Of a stretch of DNA of 64,000 bases, positions 38,604 through 48,000 are shown one piece after another. The notes beneath the pieces were generated by a model. It was not told the DNA's origin. It ran no database searches and saw only the letters and a list, made by a program, of their open reading frames with translations. The position numbers were made by a program, and so were the translations under genes. Source of the DNA: Gymnogyps californianus. Lineage: Eukaryota > Chordata > Aves > Accipitriformes > Cathartidae. The first letter of the stretch is position 1. Every line of letters begins with the position of its first letter. The DNA lies in NCBI RefSeq assembly GCF_018139145.2, contig NC_059500.1, forward strand, positions 35,507,437 to 35,571,436, written 5' to 3'.

Positions 38604-39613
38604 TCACCGGCGCGATGCTGGCCTCTTGTTGGCTGGAGAGGCCTCGGGGCTGCCAGCCTTCCTCTTTGGGGGTTGCCGTGGCCCCCCAGGGCAGCGTTCA
38701 CGGCCCCGGCTGGAAGCGGAGGGCCCGGGCACAGCCTCCCCTGGCTCCAGCTGGGGCTGTTCTTGCTCCGCGGGGACGGGGACGGGAGCAGAGGGGTGGC
38801 TGCCGGGAGCCCCACCAACGGCAGCGGACGAGGTGCCGGGGAGCTCGTCCGCGCTGGATCTGGCCGGGCTGCCGGAGGGGGCTGGGCCGGGGGCGAGAGA
38901 CCCTCCTCGGGAGGCAGCGGGGCCAGGGGCACCTGCGGGGCTGCCCTCCCGCCCCCCGGCAGCACGGGCGTCCTGCCAGCCCAGCAGACGGCGGGCCTCT
39001 CTGCTGGGCTCTTGCACAGCGACACGTGCACGCTGTTGCACGAAGGTCGCCGTGCGGTTTTGGAGGGAGACCCCCAGCGTCCGGCCTGGCCGCTCTGTGT
39101 CCGTCCCCTGGTTGGTCAGGCTGGCCGTGACGGTGTCCTCCCCATGGCTGCCTCCAAGCCGCTGCTGCCAAAGAGGTCCTCCAGGTGCCGGTGGACGCAG
39201 GACTGCAGGATCTGGAAGAGCGTTGGCTGGTTCCGGAAAAGGTTCAGCCAGTTTGGGGGCTGGAGGAGGCTGCCCACCGGACGCCTGGGCACCCCTGCTG
39301 CAGCCCACCGTTGGGGTGCTGCAGGGTGATGGAGGTCGTGGGCGGCTGGGGCTCTGGGAGCTCCTCCCGCCTGGCGGACGACGCCGGAGGATGTCGCGGA
39401 GGGTGTGATGACATGCTCCGCGTAGTCGTCGTCCGCCCGCACCGAGTGCAAGATGGAGAGGATCCTCCTCTTGCAGAGGGGGCACTCGGGCTTGCTTTCA
39501 GCCCACCGCAGGATGCAGGGGTAGCAGAATTGGTGGAGGCATGGCATCACAAAGCTGGCCTCCTCCCAGCTGCCCAGGCAGATGGCACAGCGGTCCTCCG
39601 GCTCCGTGGCCAT
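38604..39613 (-). CDS. Topors-like RING-finger E3 ubiquitin ligase, one frameshift
   Basis: This gene reads right to left inside ROR2 intron 4. From ATG at 39613 the first frame gives MATEPEDRC and a C3HC4 RING at residues 9-47 (CAIC, CLHQFCYPC, CPLC) with the same cysteine spacing as TOPORS. HSVRADDDY follows, where human TOPORS has HSVRAEDDF. A helical domain then begins (NLFRNQPTLFQ, HRHLEDLFGSSG, compare TOPORS RRNPACLHRL and LTVLFGAHG). This frame stops at 39116. The expected continuation is in another minus frame: GEDTVTASL, then SLQNRTATFVQQ (TOPORS FLLNRTEHFIHE), a Pro/Ser/Glu-rich tail and a basic end (PPKRKAGS, NKRPASRR). A one-base loss in the GGGG run at 39140-39143 explains the break; with it, the gene would span about 336 codons with no other stop. 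The family ubiquitinates or sumoylates nuclear proteins. It is either a recently broken copy or an assembly error. Confidence 0.78.
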
Positions 39614-39698
39614 GCTCTCCCCGTGCTGCGGTGGGCTGGGGGGAGCTGGAGGTGACGAGCTGCTCCCTCTCACCGGCGCTGCAGCAGCGGGTGTCACG

Positions 39699-39820
39699 CT
39701 AGAGAAGGAAGAGAGGCCGGGGTCGTTGGCTGTCCCGGGGAGGGCTGGAAGAAATGCCCAGGTCCCTCCAGAAGGAAACCCCCCCAGCTCCCCAGGCTGA
39801 GGCTTCCCCGCCCAGCTCAC
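39699..39820 (-). other. Candidate 5' UTR intron of the Topors-like gene
   Basis: On the minus strand GCAGAG|GTGAGC at 39821/39820 is a near-consensus donor, and CTTCTCTAG at 39699-39707 is a pyrimidine-rich acceptor. The implied intron is 122 bases and ends 85 bases upstream of the ATG at 39613, so it would sit wholly in the 5' UTR. If used, it argues against a simple processed retrocopy. Transcript evidence is lacking. Confidence 0.4.
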
Positions 39821-40250
39821 CTCTGCTGCTGCGAGCGCGCCTCCTGGGTGCTCCGGCTGCCTGAACCTGGCAGGGCCGGAGAAAAAAATCTTCGACGGCT
39901 CCGGGGTCGGGCACTGAGAGCTGCCAGAAACAACTCCCCGAGCACGACACCGGCACCAAAGGCCTCGCTCAACACTCCAAACCTCACGAACTCGCTCAGC
40001 TGGAGTGCGGGCACGAGCCAGCTGGGTGAGACTCGGCGCCCGAATATGAGCAGCGAGGGATGCCTGGTCACAATGCATTGGTCAGGGATGTCACAATCCA
40101 TCGCTAGGTGACATCGCAGTCCATCGCTTGGAGATGCCTTAGTCCATCCCTCGGTGGCATCAGAACCCATCACTCAGGGACTCGGTGACATCAGAACCCA
40201 TCGCTTGGAGATGTCACAATCTATCACTTGGGGACATCACAATGGGCCAT
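39821..40250 (-). promoter_or_regulatory. Putative promoter region of the Topors-like gene with degenerate tandem repeat
   Basis: Upstream of the nested gene the sequence stays GC- and CpG-rich to about 40080, then becomes a degenerate tandem repeat (about 40085-40245) with units of roughly 20-30 bases. These carry repeated 'gtgacatc', 'gatgtcac' and 'ccatcgcttgg' or 'ccatcactc' elements. The TGACATCA and TGATGTCA cores differ by one base from the ATF/CREB palindrome TGACGTCA. A promoter role is inferred from position and composition only. Confidence 0.35.
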
Positions 40251-40914
40251 CCTTGCCCACGGCACTCGCCCCAGCAGCGCTGCGGCCCCAGCACAGGCAT
40301 CTGGGGTTACCGCAGCACCACTGCCCACTCCATGCCCCCATCTCTTGTCTTGTGCTGGGCATCGGTGTTTCACGCCAGTCACCGAGGCCTCGGCCGTGTC
40401 TTCCCAGGGCCCCGTTGGGTCGCTCTGGCCACGGCAGACGTCTCCAGGCACATATGGCCAGAGGGTTCACTCGCTAACACCTCGTGCCTCCCCTGGAGGC
40501 TGCAGGACAAAGTCCCACAGGCTCTGCCCACACCCCAGCACTGCTGGCCAGCCCTCGGGGCTCCCCTGCTTCCTCCCACGGGGCGTCCCAGGCAGCGCTT
40601 GGCTCGCTCTGGCGGGTCTTCTCCTATCTTTCTCCCCTAGCCTCAAGGCACACGGGTGACCCCCTCTGCTCGGCACCCATCAGGCCTCATCCGGGCACTA
40701 GGTCCTCTTTGGGGTCCCGGAGAGAGGTTGACAAACCAGAGGGGCTGAGGGGAGGCAAGGAGGGTGTGTGGGGCTGGGGCCGGTTCAGCATGGAGCAGAG
40801 AAGGCATCGGGGCACGTCACAGCACAGCCCGGTGCGTATGGGGAAGGCATCAAGGGGCTGAGGACAGGCTCTTCCCAGCACTGCCTGGTGGGAGGCTGAG
40901 AGACAGTGGCGCCT

Positions 40915-41065
40915 CCTGACACTCGAGAGGTTCAGGCTGGAGATATGGCGGAAAAACCCAAAATCCCTGTGAGGATCATGAAGGCCTGGAGTGGCTTGCC
41001 CAGAGAGGTTGTGGGATCCCTGAGCCTGGAGGTCTTCAAGACCTGAGTGGCCACAACCCAGAGCA
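40915..41065 (+). repeat. CR1-derived fragment in + orientation
   Basis: The + strand reads 'gaggttcaggctggagatat', 'ggagtggcttgcccagagag', 'gttgtgggatccctgagcct' and 'ggaggtcttcaagacctgag'. This keeps the order of the sense CR1 region just after the ORF: 'ttcaggctggacat', 'ggcccagggaggt', 'tccctggaggt', 'ttcaag'. It is opposite in orientation to the CR1 that starts at 41226. Boundaries are uncertain. Confidence 0.5.
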
Positions 41066-41225
41066 CAACTCTCACAAGCCCGTGAAGGGATGCTCGCTGA
41101 GGTCCTGCAAGAGAAAGCCTTGCCAGTGGGAAATACAGCAAAGGTTTCCCAAGGTGCAACAGCTTCCAGAAGGTTTTGCCTTTCTGGCTTCATTTGGTTC
41201 AGCAGCTTTCACAAACATTTATTTA

Positions 41226-42390
41226 GGATAGCATGGGATAGGGTAGGATAGGATAGGACAGGATAGGACAGGGTAGGGTAGGATAGGGTAGGATAGGCTA
41301 GAATAGTTCTAGTTGGCAGGGCCCTACAACGATCAGCTAGTCCAACTGCCTGATCACTCCACGGCTGACCAGAAGTTAAATCCCATTATGAAGGGCATTG
41401 TCCAAATGCCTCTTTTTAGGAAGGCACTGACAGGCATGGGGCATCGACCACCTCTCTAGGAGGCCTGTTCCAGTGTTTGACCACTCTCTCGGTAAAGAAG
41501 TGGTTCCTAATATCTGCTCTGAACTGATGCTAGTTTGAACCATTCTCATACGTCCTGTCGCTGGATCCCAGGGAGAAGAGATCACCACCTCCCTCTCCAC
41601 TTCCCCTCTTCAGGAAGTTGTAGAGAGCAATGAGGTCACCCCTTGGCCTCCTTTTCTCCAAACTAGACAAGTCCAAAGTCCTTAGCCACTCCTCACAGGA
41701 TCTTCTAGCCCTTCCACCAGCTTTGTTGCCCTCCTCTGCATGCATTCAAGTACCTTCACATCCTTCTTAAGTTGTGGGGCCCAGAACTGCACACAGTACT
41801 CAAGGTGAGGCCACAACAATGCTGAACACAGCAGGATAATCACCTCTTTTGACCAGCTGGTTATGCTGTGTTTGATGCACCGAAGGATGCGTTTTGCCCT
41901 CTTGGCTGCCAGGGCGCACTGCTGACGTGTATTGAGCCTGCTGTCAACCAGCACCCCCAGATCCCTTTCTGCAGGGCCACTCTCCAGCCACTCCTCTCCC
42001 AATTTATACTTGTGTCTGGCATTCCTCCGTCCCAGGTGCAGAAGCTGTCATTTGTTTTTGTTAAATTTCATGCCATTGGTGATTGCCCAATGCTCCAATT
42101 TATCTCGATCCCTCTGCAAGGCCTCTTGTCCCTCAAGAGAGTCAACAGCACCTCCCAGTTTGGTATCATCAGGAAACTTGCTAATGGTGCATTCAACTTG
42201 TGCCTCCAGATCGCTGACAAAAATATTGAACAGAACTGGCCCTAGAATTGAGCCTTGAGGAACACCGCTGGTAACTGGCGACCAACCAGATGTAGCCCCA
42301 TTCACTACAATCCCTTGAACCCTGCTGTTCAGCCAGTTCTTCACTCAGCTCACCGTATACCTCCCCAGGGAACCCATGCAATGTTACCTC
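41226..42390 (-). mobile_element. CR1 LINE, 5'-truncated, with (GGATA)n tail and RT remnant
   Basis: On the left is a long imperfect GGATA/GGACA/GGGTA tail (about 41226-41306), then the antisense CR1 3' end ('ttggcagggccctacaacga'). The minus strand carries the post-RT region (42002-41682: ERDLGVLVDSRLNTRQQC, LECMQRRATKL) and an RT piece (42344-42048: [42 protein letters not shown] at 42176-42150). The catalytic box reads FPDD rather than the usual (F/Y)ADD, so the RT is disabled even where the frame is open. It is the same subfamily as the 37.4 kb copy, but a separate insertion with a different 5' break and tail. Confidence 0.93.
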
Positions 42391-42554
42391 AAGCCCCAAA
42401 ACAGAAAGAGTCTGTCTTCCTCCCCAAAGTAAGAAGAGTGTGTCTCAGCAGCAAGCAGTATAAGAAAATATTGTTCACACAGGAACAAATCTATGCTTTC
42501 AACAGGAGTGCAGACTTTTTATTTTCTTCTGTAATACATTACAGTTTATTATAT

Positions 42555-42618
42555 AAAATCATAGAATCATTTAGGTAGGAAAAGACCCTTAAGATCATCG
42601 AGTCCAACTGTAAAATGT
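42555..42618 (-). repeat. Short CR1 3'-end fragment
   Basis: The + strand shows the antisense CR1 terminus in compact form: 'atcatagaatcatttaggta', 'ggaaaagacccttaagatca', 'tcgagtccaactgtaaaat'. Only the last 60 or so bases of the element are present. Its closer match to the terminal consensus suggests a subfamily different from the neighbouring 41.2-42.4 kb copy. Confidence 0.85.
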
Positions 42619-45599
42619 TACATAAAAACATGTTAACTGTAAGATCTGCTAAATTACGCAGGAATCTGAAACTTAGAACAAAGACATGCTTGTGGGTGTG
42701 CTGTATTAACAAAGCTAAAACTGTAGCTGCTTTTTTACTCTGAGCTGCTGTGGTGATATTCACCATTTATTGTTGTTAACTACAAGGTAACACGTTCATA
42801 CTGTATTTGGTAATTAATGTGGAAAAGACGACCTCAGTGGGTAACGAAGTTTAGCTGCATATTTTTTATTTCAGCATTAGATTGAGGAGAAGGGAGAAAA
42901 GCAAAAATGTATTACAAACCCAATAGTTCAAAGACTCAGGCACTCCAGCAAGAATGTGCAATGGGTGATCACTTTACTTTTAAATTCGCTGTCATTCAGA
43001 CTGACAGATATATCAGTATATACAGGATCTTAGTTTTCAAGCATTAAGAACTAAATGCTGAAATGCTAAACTTGGAGAAGCATTTGATTTCCTAATTGAG
43101 TTTTCTACATGTTTTGATTCATGAAGAGTTTATTAATGTTAAGCCCGATTAGATTAATTTATGGAGCTGTGGTGCTGGTACAATTGCTACTCACAGCCTA
43201 TCAAGCTAATAATGTTTGCGTAGCGTCATGTGCGTGGCATCTGAAAATAAATTATGACTCTGACTTTGGAATGTGAGCTATTTTGCTTTGCCTGAGATAC
43301 AATGCAGTATCTGCTATTATATTGTAGGAAGATTTAAATGAAAAAATGTGACATTCAGGCATTAATTGGTTATATATAGGGAAAAAAAAGAAGAGAAGAG
43401 TCTTTGGAAATAAGGTCTGATAAACATTCAGTAAGTGGTTTTAAGTCCAAAGGAAGAAAAGTAAGGGGAAATTATCATTTGGGATTACATGAGGGCTGGA
43501 TGGATACCCAGGCCTCCCAGCAGGTTTGGGTAATTCAAGGTGCTGTGCCCCCAGGCCCAACAAAGGGTAGCTGCAGAGCCAAAGGTGGTTCATTTCTACC
43601 CTCTTCCAGTGGCTGAAGTAGAAGAGTGTCTGTTTATTTTTAATTCTTGAGAACTCCAGAGGCTTTGATTGAAACTGGCATAGAATTTCCTGTGCAGAAA
43701 AAGCTAATTTTCCTAATTTGGAAAAAATCAACAATCCTATTATGTAGAATTATGATGACACACCAGAATTATTTCATGAGTTCTGGATTCCTTAGCCATA
43801 CCACCCAGACCTCAGTGTCTGGAGCCAGCTGACAAGCAGATAGTGCTAATAATAGACTGCTGTCTTCAGTACAGACCAGCCCAGAAGAGGAGACACATAC
43901 TTACTCATCAGTTGACAGAAAGAAATGGTGAGACACAAAAAATACTAAGTTTTGCTCCAGATTTTGGAGGACCATGTGCTGTTCTGGTGGTAGCCCCTTT
44001 ATGCATCCCTGACCTGCCTGTTCCTCGCACTTCCATAGCCCCTGCGCTCCTGCACCCTCAGCAAACTCCTCATACCATTGCCTCAATTAACCTTAGGCAC
44101 TAGCCCTGACAAAGGTGCCAAGCAGTTTTATTTTCTCACACATGTCTGCAAAGCTTGCTGTAGATGGGGTATTTGGAGAATGTATCAGCTACACTCTCGT
44201 AGGCTGGACTGAGCACATGACGATGGAAATGACGTAAAGGCTGGACAAATTTGGGTAGTGTTTCATGGGAACAGCAAAAGGCATGTTCCAGCAAGTCTCA
44301 GGTGTCTGCTCAATAGCAAGGCAACACGATAGCATCACAACCAAATGGCTGCTCCTTTTCCTGGTAGTGGTTTTGTTTTGGGGTTTAGGTTTGTTTTTTT
44401 TTTTTTCCTAAAGAGAAAAATGGTATTTTTCTCTAGCCTCATTTTTTGAAATACCTTAGCCATTTCTTCTGAGGTTAAAAAAAAAATTAAAAAAAATTAG
44501 CTTTGGACTGTGGAAAATTTCAGCTCAAATAAGTTCTACAAAGTTAAGAGCAGCTATGAAAACAGCCTCTAACATTGGGAAGTATCCACAAACTGTAACT
44601 TTCTGCAACATTGCCTAGAATAAGTAGTTCATATTGCATCCATAAAAAGTAACAGAGAAGCTAACAATTATTTCATAATGTTGCTTAGATGTTTTTAAAG
44701 AAGTAATTTGGTTGATGTTGGGGTTCTTTGGTAAATGGAATATGCTAATTTTTCCTTAAGACTGGAAAAATTACTGTGAAACTGGCACTTCAGTATTATA
44801 CGGTTATAAATAGTTGATGTTTCTGTAGTTTTAATAAAAATGTTCTGTGAAAGACTTTGAAGATGAACACTTGCATGTATGTATAATTATGTAAACAATT
44901 TATAGCTGATGCTATGATAATTTCTGGCTATTTTACAAAGCTTTCTGCTATCAGATGTATAATCTCTGTGTTAGCTGAAATAGAAAAGCCACCTTTGTTA
45001 AGTTTAAAAAAAAGAATAAGAAAGAAGAAAAAAAATAAGCCAGTACAGTTATTTTCATTTTTTCATTTGCTCAGATACTTTCATATGTGATCACATTTTT
45101 AATGGCATGGTCAGTTAAAACATTTTTAATTCTGAAACAATTTTTAGTTAATAATGGTTTTTAACCATTTTTTTTACAAATATGTCTCAACTTTTTAACC
45201 TCTACTAAAAAGCTAGGAAGCACTTTGCAGAAAACTTGTATTTCCCATCATTCAAGAAAAAAATGAAAATGGAAAGCTTGAGGCACTTCCGTGGGATTTT
45301 GGGTTTTGTTTTAAATTATTCCTTTGTCGTTCTTGTAACCTCCCCTTCTTTTTGGATTTATATAACTGGCTATTTTTGTCTGTGCTTTCTTAGTCTTTTT
45401 TTCTCTCAAGACTTTCTACCTCCTACCTGTCTTCCTGGCATACGTATAAAATTCCATCAATGGATTTTAATGAACTGAACAATAACATAAAATTTCTGCT
45501 TGTGCATAAAATCTGCCTGTGTAGGTAAATCACAATGCATGAATATCTACCTGAAAACTTCAAGATTTTTTTTTAAAAAAGAATTATTATATCATGCTT

Positions 45600-46085
45600 A
45601 TCCCTGGTGGCTTTTATGGAGTGGGGTGAGGGTTGCACTAGGCAAGGTCGGAGCAGCCTGGTGGGAGGTGGGCTGCCCTTGTCTCACCCAGTCCCAGGGG
45701 TGAGAAGGGACCCTTATTCCCAGACCAGACCCCTTGGTGATGCTCAATATCCCTCCTTCCCTCCCTCCTATGGTATCACAGCCATCACAACTGCCCTTCG
45801 CTCCTTCTTTCTCCCCTCCACGGCTTTCCCATCCCCCCAGGCAGCTGACGTGGCCTCTTAGCTCTGCTCTCTCAGTTGCATCCCTCCTTTGGTGTAGCAC
45901 TGCAGCCCAGGTGCAGCCCTCCGTCCCCCACGCTGACCTCAAGGCACTGGCAGCCCCGTTGCTGAAGCCCTCTCTGGGCCGCCTGGGATGCGCCCTACCA
46001 GTTTTATTGCTACCTGGGTACGGCAGCAATTATAATGATGTCTTCAGCCAACGGACTCTTCCAAGACCTTTTTGGAGCTGACCTG
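45600..46085. other. GC-rich intronic patch, unassigned
   Basis: About 480 bases are clearly GC-richer than their surroundings, with open frames on both strands (longest 143 codons on the minus strand, 46029-45598). The translations are low-complexity in feel and match no family I know. This may be a diverged repeat or simply a GC-rich patch; I do not call a gene. Confidence 0.4.
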
Positions 46086-47929
46086 TGTGTACTTACTCAG
46101 GGTAGCACGGCAGGGGCAGGAAAGATAAAAGCAAAGAAGAATTTTGCTTTCCTCTGGCGGTGGGGGAAATAGGGAGCTGCTTGTTAGAGACTTTTCAGAG
46201 GGCTCGTTGGCCCTGCTGTTTTTCCTTGGGGATGTCAGAGGGAGACAATTTATTAGACAGTCATAACACACTGAGCGATAACTTGCCTTTAAAAAAAAGG
46301 GTGGGGATAGAGACTCATGATGATTTCTTTGGTGAGCGACAAGCTGGAATGCTGCATGGCCAGGTCCATGTTCCCATATGTTGAAATCAGTTTTTTGAAG
46401 TTTTTTTTCCCAATTCTTCAGCAACCTTGGTTGTAACAGAGATGTTTCTGTTAAAAATATCTGACACAGCAAAACAGACCTGCAGCCTTCCTTGGATTGC
46501 CAGCTGACTCATCTGATTTCAAGATTTCATCCCAAGATGCTGACACCTATGAAAGCAGAGGAAGAATTTACAAAAATGTCATTTGAGTAAATTGAAAGAG
46601 AGAGTTTGTCAGTGGAAGTAATAGTAGATCATCTGTTTGAAGGTACATGTGGTAATCGGAGGATTATGGCTGTTTATACCTCCAGGGACAATCCTCTGTT
46701 CCTTGCAGAAGTTCAGGACATAGATGTCCTTGTTTAGCTTTGCTTCTTTGACTGTTTTACCCAGGTTACTGTAGTAAGAGGCATCCTGCCACCCATGTCT
46801 ATACTTCAGTATGTGATTACTGTACTTGCAAACAGCAACAGTTTTTGGTACACTGAAACCTTTTCTAAATACGTAAAGCAATAATAAATATGTGAATGCC
46901 TGTGATACCGTCAAACCACAGCAGCATGTAGTGTGTTATCTAATGAGCATCCTGCCATAGTTTTGTATGTTCAGTTCTTTCCTACAACTTTGCTAGTGAG
47001 GGCTGTGTGTTTTTCTTGTTATAGGAGTGATGGAGGACGATTCTGTGAAAGAAAGGAAGGCAATACCATCTTCTGCTGGTTTTATCCCCTTAAATAATTG
47101 AACATGGTATCTTTTAGCAAGGACACAGCTCAGCTAGGAGTGCTGACACACACTTAAGGCAATGCCTAGTAAGGAGAACGATTTGGTTCATGATTCAAAG
47201 AAGGCATATGCTTAAGCCCTGTTGATGTCCTCTCCCTTTCTCGTGTTTAAATGCTTTTTAAATACCTTGCACTAAAAGCATCCTCCTTTCATGGTAACAT
47301 CAGAACATATGTTTAAAACATTATTTGGACTATGTTTTAGAGACAGACTTTGAAGCCAGAGTTTTTTGTTTAAAAATACTGATTTTATAATCCATTGTGG
47401 AAATAATTGCAGTAGGCTAAAAATAAGGTGGTTGTTTACCAGTTGCTGTTTGATGAACAACTTACTTTTCTCTAGTTTGCCACAAACAGTATGTCCATTT
47501 GCAGCTGTGTTTTTACTAATGACATTTCAATGAATTACTTTATCTATTACCTGTCTTAAAATAGTGTCTCAAATCCTATGATTAACATTAACAAATTCAT
47601 CATTTAGTAGAATCAGTAGAGTAAAGATCAACTGTTATTTTTTGCTGATGTTAGACATTGAACCTGGAGTTTCAGTTCACAATGTACTTTTTTTGGAACT
47701 AGCAGATAAATATTCAAATCAAACGCAGCACAATTGCTCTGTTCAGTAAATGTGACTTTAAGTACTTTTTTTAGGCATTCTGTTATGTACTACTTTTCAG
47801 ATAAAAAGTACAGAAATAAATGCTATTTCTTAATATTTATCTAAGTTGTATGCTAGACATAAGGGAATCTTGCTTTTGGGCTCTGTTGTTACACTCAATG
47901 AGCATCTGGTAGCAAAATTCATGGGCCAT

Positions 47930-48000
47930 ATCCCTGGTGAGTGTAAATTGTCATAGGTCCATTGACTTCAACTGAGCTATGACTATTTATACAAATTCCC
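47930..48000. repeat. Palindromic (MITE-like) repeat remnant
   Basis: The left arm 'gtaaattgtcataggtccat' (about 47942-47961) and the right arm 'actgagctatgactatttat' (about 47970-47989) are imperfect reverse complements around 'tgacttca'. The flanks 'gggccatatccctggtgagt' also recall the start of this type of element. Such dyad sequences centred on 'attgacttcaatgg' recur in reptile and bird genomes as old non-autonomous repeats; the precise family name is not certain to me. Confidence 0.45.

Noticed and set aside
38508..39408. Long + strand open frames (273 and 297 codons) across the GC-rich island
   Set aside because: They are antisense shadows of the minus-strand Topors-like gene. The homology (RING, HSVRADDD, NRT motif) is all on the minus strand, and GC-rich sequence is poor in stops.
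39116..40078. Start of the Topors-like protein at the upstream ATG at 40078 (320 codons)
   Set aside because: The N-terminal 155 codons are low-complexity, cross the candidate 5' UTR intron and have no family similarity. The ATG at 39613 directly before the RING fits better.
40228..41193. Multiple 100-168 codon frames on both strands
   Set aside because: GC-rich composition keeps all frames open. Part is CR1-derived, and no motif or family match was seen.
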